Below, one piece after another: positions 28,346-37,602 of a stretch of DNA of 64,000 nt. Below the pieces are notes generated by a model. The model made no database searches and was not told the origin of the DNA. It worked only from the letters and a program-made list of their open reading frames with translations. Position 1 is the stretch's first letter. Each line of letters begins with the position of its first letter. Source of the stretch: QZKY01 sp942492925 (GTDB lineage Bacteria > Pseudomonadota > Gammaproteobacteria > Burkholderiales > Burkholderiaceae_D); assembly GCA_942492925.1 (NCBI GenBank), contig OW818641.1, forward strand, positions 1,674,001 through 1,738,000, read 5' to 3'. The translations under genes were made by a program, and so were the position numbers.

Positions 28346-29299
28346 TTACCGTGCCGCAACCGCGTCAATCGCATCTAGCGTTTCCAACAAGGTCGCGCGC
28401 ATTGCACCTGCGTCGGCTACGGCTAATCCTTGCTTCACGGCTTGACGCGCGTCCTTGTAACGCTTCAACTTCAACAAGGTTTGCGCATGATTGTTGTAGG
28501 CCGCTGCCAGATGATGTGTTCTGGCCGTCTGCCGAAAAATTTTTTCTGCAGATCGGTAATCTCCCTTCGCATACAACACGTTGCCCAGTCCCATCGCCAA
28601 GATAGGATTGTTCGGCCATTTCGCCAACCCGCTGCGGTAAGCGGTTGCTGCGACATGCGGGGGCGCATTTCGCTCAAACGCCATCAGCGCATGTGTTACC
28701 TCGTCTTCCGCCGCTGTCACTGGCAATTGACCCGGTGGCAGCGTCACAAACGCCCAGTTCTGACTGCGCGCCCAGGTGTGCTCAAACGTGCGCAGGCCCA
28801 GTTCCTGGCGCTTCATGGGGCCTGATCGCAAGAGCACAACACCTTCATTCAAATCGTAGCCGATCACAACAGCGTAGTGCCAGGACGGTGCCCACGATAA
28901 TCCGAGATTTTGCAGAACCACAACCGGATGTCCCGCCGCGACTTCGCGCAATAAAGCGTCCAACGTTCCGGGAATCATCGTCGCCACGGCACCGTGTCGG
29001 CGCGCACTCGCCAACATTTCGATTTGCAAGGAACCTTTACGGTTCGGGAGAAAAACTTCCTGAATCAATGCTACGGGACGAATGGGCACGCCTGCGGCCG
29101 ACAAACTTGTCGCCAGCGCGGCTGGTCCGCAAAAATGCGAATCATCCGAAAAAAAAGGCGTATCGACCAACTCTACCCGGTACGGCAAACCGGGATCACG
29201 CAAAAGCGTCGTGTAGTTTTGCTGCGTTGCACATCCGGAAATCAGCAAGGTGCAGCATAAAATAAAAACCGCCCCCACAAAGCGAGGGCGGCTCCACAT
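28346..29299 (-). CDS. PA2778-family cysteine peptidase lipoprotein with TPR region
   Basis: A 317-residue lipoprotein: hydrophobic signal and lipobox LISGC near residue 23. A C39-like papain-fold domain follows, with candidate catalytic Cys in SHFCGPAALAT and His in SWHYAVVIGYD. The C-terminal third has TPR-type helical repeats (ILAMGLGNVLYAKGDYRSAE). It lies 24 bases after the PA2779-type gene, the partner it has in other Proteobacteria. The start at ATG 29299 is uncertain; GTG 29320 adds seven residues. The function is unknown; a peptide-processing or export role is inferred from C39 relatives. Confidence 0.85.
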   Translation of the reverse strand: MWSRPRFVGAVFILCCTLLISGCATQQNYTTLLRDPGLPYRVELVDTPFFSDDSHFCGPAALATSLSAAGVPIRPVALIQEVFLPNRKGSLQIEMLASARRHGAVATMIPGTLDALLREVAAGHPVVVLQNLGLSWAPSWHYAVVIGYDLNEGVVLLRSGPMKRQELGLRTFEHTWARSQNWAFVTLPPGQLPVTAAEDEVTHALMAFERNAPPHVAATAYRSGLAKWPNNPILAMGLGNVLYAKGDYRSAEKIFRQTARTHHLAAAYNNHAQTLLKLKRYKDARQAVKQGLAVADAGAMRATLLETLDAIDAVAAR

Positions 29300-29323
29300 C
29301 AAACGGCAAGCTGATAACACGAG

Positions 29324-29719
29324 TTAACGTGCCGATCGCGTGAATGGGAAGATTTTCGTCCAGCCCATGATGTCGGTAAACAGCAACACGAAGAAGACCA
29401 ACAGAATTGCCCCGATAATGCCGCCAGCCGGTGCATTGTCGATTTGATCCGCCAAACGCGTAGCTTCTGCATCCGTCAATGCGGCAACGCGTTCGGCCGC
29501 CGCCGTCTCGCTCACCCCGAGACGCTGCATCTCCAGACGGACATCCACGCGAGCAAGCGCTGTATTCAGCCGTGCGTGACCATTCCCCATTCCTTTGACA
29601 GAAACAGTACGCGCCACGGCTTCCGTGGGAACGAGTTCGGCATGCGCTGCCTGCATCATGCTCACGTTAACAAGACAAAAACTGACAACCAATACAAGAT
29701 AGCGTTGAAGATGTTTCAT
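29324..29719 (-). CDS. PA2779-family membrane protein
   Basis: A 131-residue protein with an N-terminal signal segment (MKHLQRYLVLVVSFCLVNVS), a helical middle region (DVRLEMQRLGVSETAAAERV) and one membrane helix near the C-terminus (GGIIGAILLVFFVLLFTDIMGW). It is the usual partner of the PA2778-type peptidase and could be its substrate or anchor; this is inference. A strong ribosome site AGGGGGAG precedes the ATG. Confidence 0.85.
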   Translation of the reverse strand: MKHLQRYLVLVVSFCLVNVSMMQAAHAELVPTEAVARTVSVKGMGNGHARLNTALARVDVRLEMQRLGVSETAAAERVAALTDAEATRLADQIDNAPAGGIIGAILLVFFVLLFTDIMGWTKIFPFTRSAR

Positions 29720-30046
29720 GGTTTGCTCCCCCTAAAAAAACATGCAGATTATAAAGCTCACACTTTGCTTGTGCAATTATGGCAATTGTTTTTTCGCCAC
29801 ATTATCAGAAGAAGCGCCAATTGAAATCAAGCCTTTATTGAATGCAATATGACGATTATCTAATTACTTTGAAATTTATTTTTTCAGTGAACCAAGTTCT
29901 TTAAAACGCATTTCAATGCAAATTTCCAAGCTCAACATACCTGTCTTTAAAGTCCAATCGGCATTTTAACTTTTTTGGCGCCCCCCTCAAATTCCGCTAC
30001 ACTGAATACAGACGATGTTATTGATCATACCAATGGACGGTTCAAC
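29720..30046. other. AT-rich intergenic region between divergent genes
   Basis: About 330 bases. It holds the candidate minus-strand promoter at 29748-29776 and otherwise no gene or clear structure. Confidence 0.5.
29748..29776 (-). promoter_or_regulatory. Candidate promoter of the PA2779/PA2778 pair
   Basis: On the minus strand TTGCAC (29776-29771) and a perfect TATAAT (29753-29748) are 17 bases apart. Predicted transcription starts about 22 bases before the ATG. Confidence 0.5.
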
Positions 30047-30373
30047 ATGAAAATCCGACAAATGCTCGTAGGTGCCATTTTGATGGGGATTGCCCTTTCT
30101 GCAACGGCCGTTGATCGTTGGTTTCCTGCGGGTGCAAAGCGCGGTGTAGCGTCGTTTGCGGCCTATCCCAAGCTGGCCATTGATGGCGTTGAACGCACCG
30201 CTGGACCAGGATTACGCATCTGGAACACCCATAACAGGATCCAGTTCCGCTCCAATACGAAGGGCGACAAGGTCATCATCAACTATACTGAGGATGCTTA
30301 CAAGTACATTGACCGCATCTGGATCCTGACCCCTCAGGAAGCCGCCAAACCCTTGAAGTCAGGCGTTCTATAA
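30047..30373 (+). CDS. Small exported protein of unknown function
   Basis: A 108-residue protein with a signal peptide (MKIRQMLVGAILMGIALSATA, cleavage likely before VDRW). The mature 87 residues are beta-rich with charged turns (AGPGLRIWNTHNRIQFRSN). I do not recognise a named family. It ends 39 bases before miaB and could be co-transcribed with it. The ATG at 30047 was chosen because it begins the signal peptide. Confidence 0.7.
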   Translation: MKIRQMLVGAILMGIALSATAVDRWFPAGAKRGVASFAAYPKLAIDGVERTAGPGLRIWNTHNRIQFRSNTKGDKVIINYTEDAYKYIDRIWILTPQEAAKPLKSGVL

Positions 30374-30412
30374 TAGAGGCTTTGACTCAACGTCGCCTCT
30401 CCATTGCAACAC

Positions 30413-31771
30413 ATGCAGAAGAAAGTATTCATCAAGACCTACGGTTGCCAGATGAACGAGTATGACTCGGACAAAATGGCTGACCTGCTCCATGCCACCG
30501 ATGGCACACTCCGGACCGACAATCCCGAAGAGGCGGATATCGCCCTGCTCGTCACTTGTTCCGTGCGTGAAAAACCACAAGAGAAAGTGTTTTCCGAACT
30601 GGGACGCCTGCGCGAACTGAAGCAGCAAAACCCTAAACTCATCATCGGCGTGGGCGGTTGTGTCGCCTCGCAGGAAGGCGCCGCCATCATTGACCGCGCG
30701 CCGTATGTCGATGTCGTGTTTGGCCCACAGACCCTGCACCGCGTGCCCGATCTGATTCACAAGCGCCGTGAAACCGGCACGCCGCAAGTCGATATCAGTT
30801 TTCCCGAAATCGAAAAATTCGACCATCTGCCGCCCGCCAAAATGGAAGGCGCGAGCGCTTTTGTCTCCATCATGGAAGGCTGCAGCAAATACTGCAGTTA
30901 TTGCATTGTTCCCTACACGCGCGGCGAAGAAGTGTCGCGTCGCTTCGAGGATGTGCTGGATGAAGTCGCGCATCTTGCCACGCAAGGCGTGAAGGAAATC
31001 ACGCTACTGGGACAAAACGTCAACGCTTATCGCGGCATCATGGCGGATGGCGAGGCCTCGGATTTTCCCCTGTTGATCGAAGTGATTGCCGAGATTGAAG
31101 GCATTGAACGCATCCGTTTCGTGACCAGCCATCCGAAAGAGTTCACACAGCGCCTGATCGACACCTATGCCAAAGTACCGAAACTGGCAAATCAGTTGTA
31201 CCTTCCAGCACAACACGGTTCGGATCGCGTGCTGGCGGCCATGAAACGCGGGTACACGGCGCTGGAGTACAAATCAATCATCCGTCGCATCCGCGCCGTG
31301 CGCCCCGACATTTCCATTTCCAGTGATTTCATCGTGGGCTTTCCCGGTGAAACTGATGCCGATTTTGAAGCCCTGATGAAGCTAGTGCAGGAAATCGGTT
31401 TCGAAGGAAGCTACTGTTTCCTGTACAGTCGACGTCCCGGCACCCCCGCGGCAGAGTTGAAGGATGACATTCCGATGAACGTAAAGCAGGAGAGGTTACG
31501 CCGTTTGCAGGAACAACTGGAGACGAGCAATCGCCTCTATGGTGAAAAACTTGTTGGCAGTACCCAGCGCGTGCTCGTCGAAGGCCCTGCCAAAAAAGAC
31601 CCAAACGATTTGCAAGGCCGCGCAGAATCCAACCGCGTGGTGAATTTTTACGGTGGCCAGAATGGCGAAAAATTGATCAACAATTACGTTGATATACGCA
31701 TCACCGAGGCGTACGCCTATTCACTGCGCGGCGAAACGATCTCAGCCCCAGATTTGTCCGCTTCTGACTAA
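30413..31771 (+). CDS. miaB: tRNA 2-methylthio-N6-isopentenyladenosine37 synthase
   Basis: Radical-SAM methylthiotransferase acting after MiaA on A37. The 452-residue protein has the N-terminal auxiliary-cluster domain with three cysteines (IKTYGCQMN, VTCSVREK, VGGCVASQ), the radical-SAM motif CSKYCSYC in EGCSKYCSYCIVPYTRG, and a C-terminal TRAM domain (VLVEGPAKKDPNDLQGR). ATG 30413 (MQKKVFIKTYGC) was preferred over a TTG three codons earlier. A perfect TATAAT at 30369-30374 lies upstream but has no matching -35. Confidence 0.96.
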   Translation: MQKKVFIKTYGCQMNEYDSDKMADLLHATDGTLRTDNPEEADIALLVTCSVREKPQEKVFSELGRLRELKQQNPKLIIGVGGCVASQEGAAIIDRAPYVDVVFGPQTLHRVPDLIHKRRETGTPQVDISFPEIEKFDHLPPAKMEGASAFVSIMEGCSKYCSYCIVPYTRGEEVSRRFEDVLDEVAHLATQGVKEITLLGQNVNAYRGIMADGEASDFPLLIEVIAEIEGIERIRFVTSHPKEFTQRLIDTYAKVPKLANQLYLPAQHGSDRVLAAMKRGYTALEYKSIIRRIRAVRPDISISSDFIVGFPGETDADFEALMKLVQEIGFEGSYCFLYSRRPGTPAAELKDDIPMNVKQERLRRLQEQLETSNRLYGEKLVGSTQRVLVEGPAKKDPNDLQGRAESNRVVNFYGGQNGEKLINNYVDIRITEAYAYSLRGETISAPDLSASD

Positions 31772-31869
31772 ATCAGATGAGGCGCCAGCCCCTGCCTTTC
31801 ACTGAAAGGGCGGGTCTGGTAGGATTAGCAATCCCATCACGTAATTGACCGAACGCAAAGGCCATATCA

Positions 31870-32880
31870 TTGAAATCTAAATCAGCCCCGAAGGCAGAGA
31901 ACGCGCTGCAGTTTGTTCCAGAACCCATGGACAACGACAAGCTCGCCAATTTGTGTGGCCCGCTTGATGAAAACCTGCGACAGATTTCTGCAGCTCTCGA
32001 TGTGACCATCTCACGCCGCAGCGGGAGATTTACCGTCACGGGAGCCAATGCCGCCCGCGCCATCGAAACGCTGGATCAGTTTTATGCGATGGCTGTCAAA
32101 CCCATCTCCCTTGACGACATTCAGCTTGCGCTGGTGGAACAGCGCGCCGTCAACGCCAATCTCGCCGCAGGCATGCCCGCCGGCGAACTGGTTGAATCCG
32201 AACTCACCAGCCCAGTTCTCAAAACACGCCGAACGGACCTGCGGGGCCGCACGCCGCGACAAACGAATTATTTGAAAGCCATTCTCGAACACGACATTAC
32301 TTTCGGCGTCGGCCCAGCCGGCACCGGCAAAACGTATCTGGCCGTCGCCTGCGCTGTCGATGCGCTGGAGCGCGATGCCGTGCAACGCATCGTGCTCACG
32401 CGCCCCGCGGTCGAAGCCGGCGAACGTCTGGGTTTCCTCCCCGGCGATCTGGCGCAAAAGGTCGATCCGTACCTGCGCCCGCTATATGACGCGCTCTACG
32501 ATTTGCTGGGGTTCGAAAAAACACAAAAAATGTTTGAAAAGCAGGCGATTGAAATCGCCCCACTCGCCTACATGCGCGGTCGTACGCTCAATCACGCCTT
32601 CGTGATCCTGGACGAAGCGCAAAACACCACGCCAGAACAGATGAAAATGTTTTTGACGCGCATCGGTTTCGGCAGCAAAGCTGTCGTCACCGGCGATATC
32701 ACGCAGATCGATTTGCAACGCGGCCAAAAAAGCGGACTGATTGACGCGATTAATGTCCTTCGAGACGTGCGCGGCATCGCTTTCGCCCAGTTCACCAGTG
32801 CCGATGTGGTACGCCATCCGCTGGTCGCGCGTATCGTCGATGCTTATGAAGCAGCAGAAAAATATGGCAACAAAAAATAA
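31870..32880 (+). CDS. PhoH family ATPase
   Basis: A 336-residue protein (the YbeZ-type PhoH) with Walker A GPAGTGKT (148-155), Walker B VILDEAQN and the downstream VTGDITQIDL. It is thought to act with YbeY in ribosome maturation or RNA processing. It starts at TTG 31870, behind AAAGG; the family N-terminal motif LANLCGPLDENLRQI follows soon after, so later starts would truncate it. It overlaps ybeY by 17 bases. Confidence 0.93.
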   Translation: MKSKSAPKAENALQFVPEPMDNDKLANLCGPLDENLRQISAALDVTISRRSGRFTVTGANAARAIETLDQFYAMAVKPISLDDIQLALVEQRAVNANLAAGMPAGELVESELTSPVLKTRRTDLRGRTPRQTNYLKAILEHDITFGVGPAGTGKTYLAVACAVDALERDAVQRIVLTRPAVEAGERLGFLPGDLAQKVDPYLRPLYDALYDLLGFEKTQKMFEKQAIEIAPLAYMRGRTLNHAFVILDEAQNTTPEQMKMFLTRIGFGSKAVVTGDITQIDLQRGQKSGLIDAINVLRDVRGIAFAQFTSADVVRHPLVARIVDAYEAAEKYGNKK

Positions 32881-33307
32881 ACTTTTTCTTTCGGTGCAAT
32901 ATCCGGACCCGCGCCTGAAGGAGACGCTACCGCGCACGCTCATACGACGCTGGGTGCAGGCCGCTTTGCTCAACCCCGCGCAACTCACCATCCGCTTTGT
33001 TGACACTGAAGAAGGCCGCGCGCTGAACCGCGATTATCGCGGCAAAGACTACGCCACCAACGTGCTGACCTTCGACTACGATAACGAACTGATCTTTGCC
33101 GACATCATTCTCTGCACTGATGTCCTGCTATCGGAAGCGCAAGAACAGGGTAAAACGCTCGTTGAACATGCCGCACATCTGATTGTGCACGGCGTGCTCC
33201 ATGCGCAAGGCTACGATCACGAAGAAAGCCAGCAAGCGCAGGATGAAATGGAAGCGCTGGAAATCGGCATCCTCGCCAAACTGGGTTTCGCGAATCCTTA
33301 CGAATAA
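32864..33307 (+). CDS. ybeY: Endoribonuclease YbeY
   Basis: Zinc-dependent rRNA maturation and ribosome quality-control factor. The 147-residue protein has the signature HLIVHGVLHAQGYDH with three zinc-binding histidines, and the conserved DYRGKDYATNVLTFDY. The start ATG lies inside the end of phoH, suggesting coupled translation. Confidence 0.95.
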   Translation: MATKNKLFLSVQYPDPRLKETLPRTLIRRWVQAALLNPAQLTIRFVDTEEGRALNRDYRGKDYATNVLTFDYDNELIFADIILCTDVLLSEAQEQGKTLVEHAAHLIVHGVLHAQGYDHEESQQAQDEMEALEIGILAKLGFANPYE

Positions 33308-33510
33308 ACCTATCCGGCCGCACTTCGCACTGCTTCACCGAGGCACGAGCTGCCGCCACAACGCGCCCAAGCACACCCCCATCAACGCACTTGAATGGGG
33401 GGGGCTCGCCCCATCCGTCAGCGTCAGGTATCGAGGTTTGAAGAACCTGTCATCAGCTCGTCACATTCCGATTGCATCATCTCCGCAAACTCTTTCAAGA
33501 AAGGCAATCC

Positions 33511-35037
33511 ATGAATCCGTTGCGCGGGATTTGTACCAATATCGGAAATTGTTCGCTGGCTGATCAAAGCGCGCCACTCTTCATTCAAAAAAACGATGCC
33601 TTTGTTTGCCCCCGTTGTAGCCATCCATTGATCGACGCGCCTGTCATCGCTGCGAACAAGAAACGCACCAGCATCGTCATTGTTGGCCTCATTATTTTGT
33701 TCGTTTGTCTGGCGGCGTTTCTGTATACCTCGCGCAACACCGGAAACGGAGCTGGCAACGCCCAGGCTGTCGTCGGAAAGCAAAACGTATCCATGCTGCG
33801 TTTTGCAGGTTCCAACACCATCGGTAGCGAACTGCTCCCCGCGCTTGCGGAAGCCTACATGAAACTGCAGGGTGTCGCGCAGGTGACAATTATCAAAAAA
33901 AATGATGGCAACGAAACGATTCTGATCAGTGCCACCCATCCCTCACCGCAAAACACCATCGAGATTGCCTCGCATGGATCCAGCACAGCCTTCAAGGGAT
34001 TGGCTGCACGTACCACAGATATCGGCATGTCCTCGCGCAAAATAAAAATGGGAGAAATCTCCACCATGGCTTTGCTGGGGGACATGTCCACCCCCAAGAC
34101 GGAACATGTTTTAGCGCTGGATGGCATCGCCGTCATTGTCCATCCTGGCAATCCGATCACGACACTGACGAAAGAACAGATTGCAGCCATTTTTTCCGGT
34201 GTCATTACCGACTGGGCGGAACTCAATCTTACTCCCGGCCCTATCCATATCTATTCACGCGACTTCAAGTCAGGCACCTATGACACGTTTAAATCCGTCG
34301 TGCTTGAAAATCTGGAACTCGTTAAAGATGCCAGATTATTTGAAGATAGCAACATGCTGTCAGAACGCGTAGCCAGCGACCCCAACGGCATTGGTTTCGT
34401 TGGCTTGCCATTTGTAAGGAATGCGCGCGCGCTCGCCGTTTCAGAAAAAGGAACGGCACCGCTTCTGCCGAATCGTCTGACCATTGCCACAGAAGATTAT
34501 CCCCTGGCTCGCCGTCTTTATATTTACACACCAGCAAAAATCGACAATCCTCACGTGCAAAAATTTGCAGCGTTTGCTTTATCCAAAGCGGGGCAGGACA
34601 TCGTCAAGAAGTTCGGATTTGTGGAACTGAATCTGGAAACCAGTCACCCCCCGGCAAAGAGTGACGCACCTGACGAGTATCGCCGGCTGACAGCCAATGC
34701 ACAACGCATTTCGCTCAATTTCCGATTCACCTCCGGTTCACGCAAACTTGACAACAAAGCCATTCGTGATCTGGAGCGAGTAATTGGTTACGTCGAAGAG
34801 GCAAAAGCAAAAAACCGCCCCATTATGCTGTTCGGTTTTTCAGACGCCGTTGGCGATGACACCATCAATTTGAAATTATCACGCGAACGCGCCAACACCG
34901 TCGCCGAGGAGCTAACAAAACGCGGCATCAAACTTTCACACGTCACCGGTTTTGGCGCAGCCATGCCGGTCAGCAGTAACCGCACAAAAGAAGGTCGGGA
35001 ACGCAATCGCCGGGTTGAAATCTGGATCGAAAACTGA
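33511..35037 (+). CDS. Membrane-anchored PstS-like / OmpA-domain fusion protein
   Basis: A 508-residue protein of unusual layout. An N-terminal zinc-ribbon-like part (ICTNIGNC and VCPRCSHPL, about 8-43) is followed by one membrane helix (about 53-75). Next comes a PstS-like periplasmic binding domain (FAGSNTIGSELLPALAEAYM, DGIAVIVHPGNPI, SRDFKSGTYDTF). The C-terminal OmpA-like domain ends GRERNRRVEIWIEN. Phosphate or another anion may be sensed and the protein anchored to peptidoglycan, by inference. AAAGG precedes ATG 33511. It sits between ybeY and corC, where it is not usual. Confidence 0.85.
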   Translation: MNPLRGICTNIGNCSLADQSAPLFIQKNDAFVCPRCSHPLIDAPVIAANKKRTSIVIVGLIILFVCLAAFLYTSRNTGNGAGNAQAVVGKQNVSMLRFAGSNTIGSELLPALAEAYMKLQGVAQVTIIKKNDGNETILISATHPSPQNTIEIASHGSSTAFKGLAARTTDIGMSSRKIKMGEISTMALLGDMSTPKTEHVLALDGIAVIVHPGNPITTLTKEQIAAIFSGVITDWAELNLTPGPIHIYSRDFKSGTYDTFKSVVLENLELVKDARLFEDSNMLSERVASDPNGIGFVGLPFVRNARALAVSEKGTAPLLPNRLTIATEDYPLARRLYIYTPAKIDNPHVQKFAAFALSKAGQDIVKKFGFVELNLETSHPPAKSDAPDEYRRLTANAQRISLNFRFTSGSRKLDNKAIRDLERVIGYVEEAKAKNRPIMLFGFSDAVGDDTINLKLSRERANTVAEELTKRGIKLSHVTGFGAAMPVSSNRTKEGRERNRRVEIWIEN

Positions 35038-35133
35038 TGGCCATCGCCAGCGAATGCCACTTGGTGAAAAAGTGGTCTCTCTGCAACATTTTCGTGTATC
35101 CTATGGAGAATAAAAACAACGGCAATCTGCCCC

Positions 35134-36003
35134 ATGCCCGATCTTTCCAGCGAGACCAAGCCAAACCGCTCCCTCCTGGAGCGGTTGTCGGCGCTGATTT
35201 CTCCTGAACCCGAAAATCGCGCCGAGCTGCTGGAAGTTTTGCAAGAAGCCCACGAGCGCAATCTGATCGACGCTGACTCGCTGTCGATGATTGAAGGCGT
35301 TTTTCAGGTCTCCGATCTCTGCGCACGAGACATCATGGTCCCGCGTGCGCAAATGGATGTCATTGACATTATCAAGCCGATTGAAGAATGGATGCCGGAA
35401 GCCATCGCCGCCGCGCATTCGCGTTTTCCCGTTGTAGAAGGCAATCGCGACAAAATCATCGGCATTCTGATGGCGAAAGATTTATTGCGATTGCATGTGG
35501 ACGAATCCTTCGACGTTCGCGACATGCTACGCCCTGCCGTCTTCATCCCCGGATCGAAACGCCTGAATGTGCTGCTGGGTGACTTTCGCAATAACCGCAA
35601 CCACATCGCCATTATCGTGGATGAATACGGCGGTGTCGCCGGACTCATCACAATTGAAGACGTGCTCGAACAAATCGTCGGCGACATCGAGGATGAATAC
35701 GACTACGACGAAGTGGACGACAACATCCTGTCGGTCAAGCCCGGCTCGCAAGGACCGCGTTGGCGCGTACGCGCCCTGACGGAGCTGACGCAATTCAACG
35801 AAACACTCGGCGTCAACATTCAGGACGAAGATGTGAATACCATTGGCGGCATCGTCGCCAATCACCTTGGCCGCATGCCGCACAAGGGAGAAAAATTCGA
35901 CTTTAATAGCCTGCGCTTTGAAATCCTGCGTACTGACGCACGTCAGATTCACGTGCTGCTGGTGGAGAAACTGCCACCACCCGAACCACAAGACGCTAAT
36001 TGA
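35134..36003 (+). CDS. CBS-domain protein of the HlyC/CorC family
   Basis: A 289-residue soluble protein with an N-terminal acidic helical region, two CBS domains (about 60-190) and a C-terminal CorC_HlyC domain (GIVANHLGRMPHKGEKFDFN). A conserved VDEYGGVAGLITIEDVLEQI lies in the second CBS repeat. Members affect magnesium and cobalt efflux; the link is indirect. The stop overlaps the lnt start, and the phoH-ybeY-corC-lnt order is the standard envelope/ribosome cluster of Proteobacteria. Confidence 0.92.
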   Translation: MPDLSSETKPNRSLLERLSALISPEPENRAELLEVLQEAHERNLIDADSLSMIEGVFQVSDLCARDIMVPRAQMDVIDIIKPIEEWMPEAIAAAHSRFPVVEGNRDKIIGILMAKDLLRLHVDESFDVRDMLRPAVFIPGSKRLNVLLGDFRNNRNHIAIIVDEYGGVAGLITIEDVLEQIVGDIEDEYDYDEVDDNILSVKPGSQGPRWRVRALTELTQFNETLGVNIQDEDVNTIGGIVANHLGRMPHKGEKFDFNSLRFEILRTDARQIHVLLVEKLPPPEPQDAN

Positions 36004-37571
36004 TCATCCACGTGAACGAACGCTTTTCTTATCTCATCGCTCTTCTGATTTCCCTTTGCGCGGGCGCCTTGAGTGTTTTCGCGTTTGCGCCATTTAACCT
36101 CTGGCCAATCCAATTCATCACGCTCGCGGTGCTGTTTCATCTCATCGAGCGCCATACTTCCATCAGAAAAAGTGCGTTGATTGGTCTCGTTTTTGGTTTC
36201 GGCTGGTCCATCAGCTGTGTGCACTGGCTCTATGTCAGCATGCACCGTTATGGCGGCATGGCTTCGTGGATGGCAGTTCTTGCCGTCCTGCTCTTTTCAA
36301 TGGTTCTTGCACTCTTTCCAGCCTTCGCTGCCGGCATCAATGCCTGGCTTCAAAAACGCTGGCGGCCCATGCAATCCGTCTCGCTTCTACTGATCTTGCC
36401 CTCCCTCTGGGCCATCAGCGAATGGCTACGCGGATGGATGTTCACGGGGTTCCCCTGGGTCGTCTCTGGCTATGCCCATACCACCGGGCCGCTTGCCGGA
36501 TACGCGCCGATCGTCGGTATTTTCGGGATCGGCTGGTGTGCCTCGCTGATTGCCGGCTGCGTCGCCCTTTGCATAAATCGTCGCGCTGACTTCCGAACGG
36601 GCGCACTGATTGTTGCCATGGTGACGTTGCTGGGCGGCTTGGGTCTTAAGCACATCAGTTGGACACACCCCCATGGTCAGACGATCAGCGTGCGCCTGTT
36701 GCAAGGCAACGTGCCGCAAGAAATGAAATTCTCGCGCGACAAAATTGCAGAAATGCTCGGGCTGTATCAGGACATGATGCTCGAACAACCAGCGGACTTG
36801 GTTGCCACGCCTGAGACCGCCATCCCTGTCTTTCCGGATCGCTTGCCACCCGATTACCTGCCGCAGCTTGCGGCACACGCGCAAAAAACCAAAAGCCACT
36901 TTCTGATCGGCATTCCGGTGCTGGACACGCCGGATGCTTATTCCAACAGCGTGATCGGCATCGAACCGGAAACGCCCTCGCCCAATCGTCCGGCGTATCG
37001 CTACGACAAACATCATCTGGTGCCTTTCGGCGAATTCGTCCCAACCGGCTTTCGCTGGTTCGTGAATCTGATGCACATTCCGCTTGGCGATTTTTCGCGC
37101 GGCAACGCGGTGCAGGCACCCTTTACCGTAAAAGATCAGCACGTCTTACCGAATATTTGCTACGAAGATTTGTTTGGCGAGGAAATCGCGGATCAAATCG
37201 CCGCACTGCACGATGCCAAAAAACCGGCACCGACCATTTTGCTGAATTTATCGAACATCGCCTGGTTTGGCGATACCATCGCCCTGCCTCAGCACCTGCA
37301 AATCTCGCAAATGCGCGCGCTCGAAACCGGCCGCCCCATGCTGCGCGCCACCAACACCGGCGCCACGGCCGTCATCGATCACAAGGGCAAAGTCACCGCA
37401 CAATTGACGCCCTATACGCGCAGCACACTGGCCGCCGCTGTACAGGGCTACACTGGCACCACGCCCTATATCCGCTGGGGGAATTTCTTGCCTATCCTTT
37501 GGGCAGTCCTCTGTCTCGTGCTGGCAGCCCTGATCACCCGCCGCTATCGCCGCAAATTCAGCTGGAGCTGA
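36000..37571 (+). CDS. lnt: Apolipoprotein N-acyltransferase
   Basis: Inner-membrane enzyme that adds the third acyl chain to lipoproteins such as Pal (made in this window). The 523-residue protein has six or more N-terminal helices and a nitrilase-like domain with the catalytic triad: Glu in VATPETAIP, Lys in YDKHHLVPFGEF and Cys in PNICYEDLFGEE. The start is uncertain: TTG 36000 overlaps the corC stop, and GTG 36012 (VNERFSYLIA) is a near alternative. Confidence 0.93.
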   Translation: MIIHVNERFSYLIALLISLCAGALSVFAFAPFNLWPIQFITLAVLFHLIERHTSIRKSALIGLVFGFGWSISCVHWLYVSMHRYGGMASWMAVLAVLLFSMVLALFPAFAAGINAWLQKRWRPMQSVSLLLILPSLWAISEWLRGWMFTGFPWVVSGYAHTTGPLAGYAPIVGIFGIGWCASLIAGCVALCINRRADFRTGALIVAMVTLLGGLGLKHISWTHPHGQTISVRLLQGNVPQEMKFSRDKIAEMLGLYQDMMLEQPADLVATPETAIPVFPDRLPPDYLPQLAAHAQKTKSHFLIGIPVLDTPDAYSNSVIGIEPETPSPNRPAYRYDKHHLVPFGEFVPTGFRWFVNLMHIPLGDFSRGNAVQAPFTVKDQHVLPNICYEDLFGEEIADQIAALHDAKKPAPTILLNLSNIAWFGDTIALPQHLQISQMRALETGRPMLRATNTGATAVIDHKGKVTAQLTPYTRSTLAAAVQGYTGTTPYIRWGNFLPILWAVLCLVLAALITRRYRRKFSWS

Positions 37572-37602
37572 GTTACAATCTGTGTTTCGCAGCGGAACCA
37601 TG

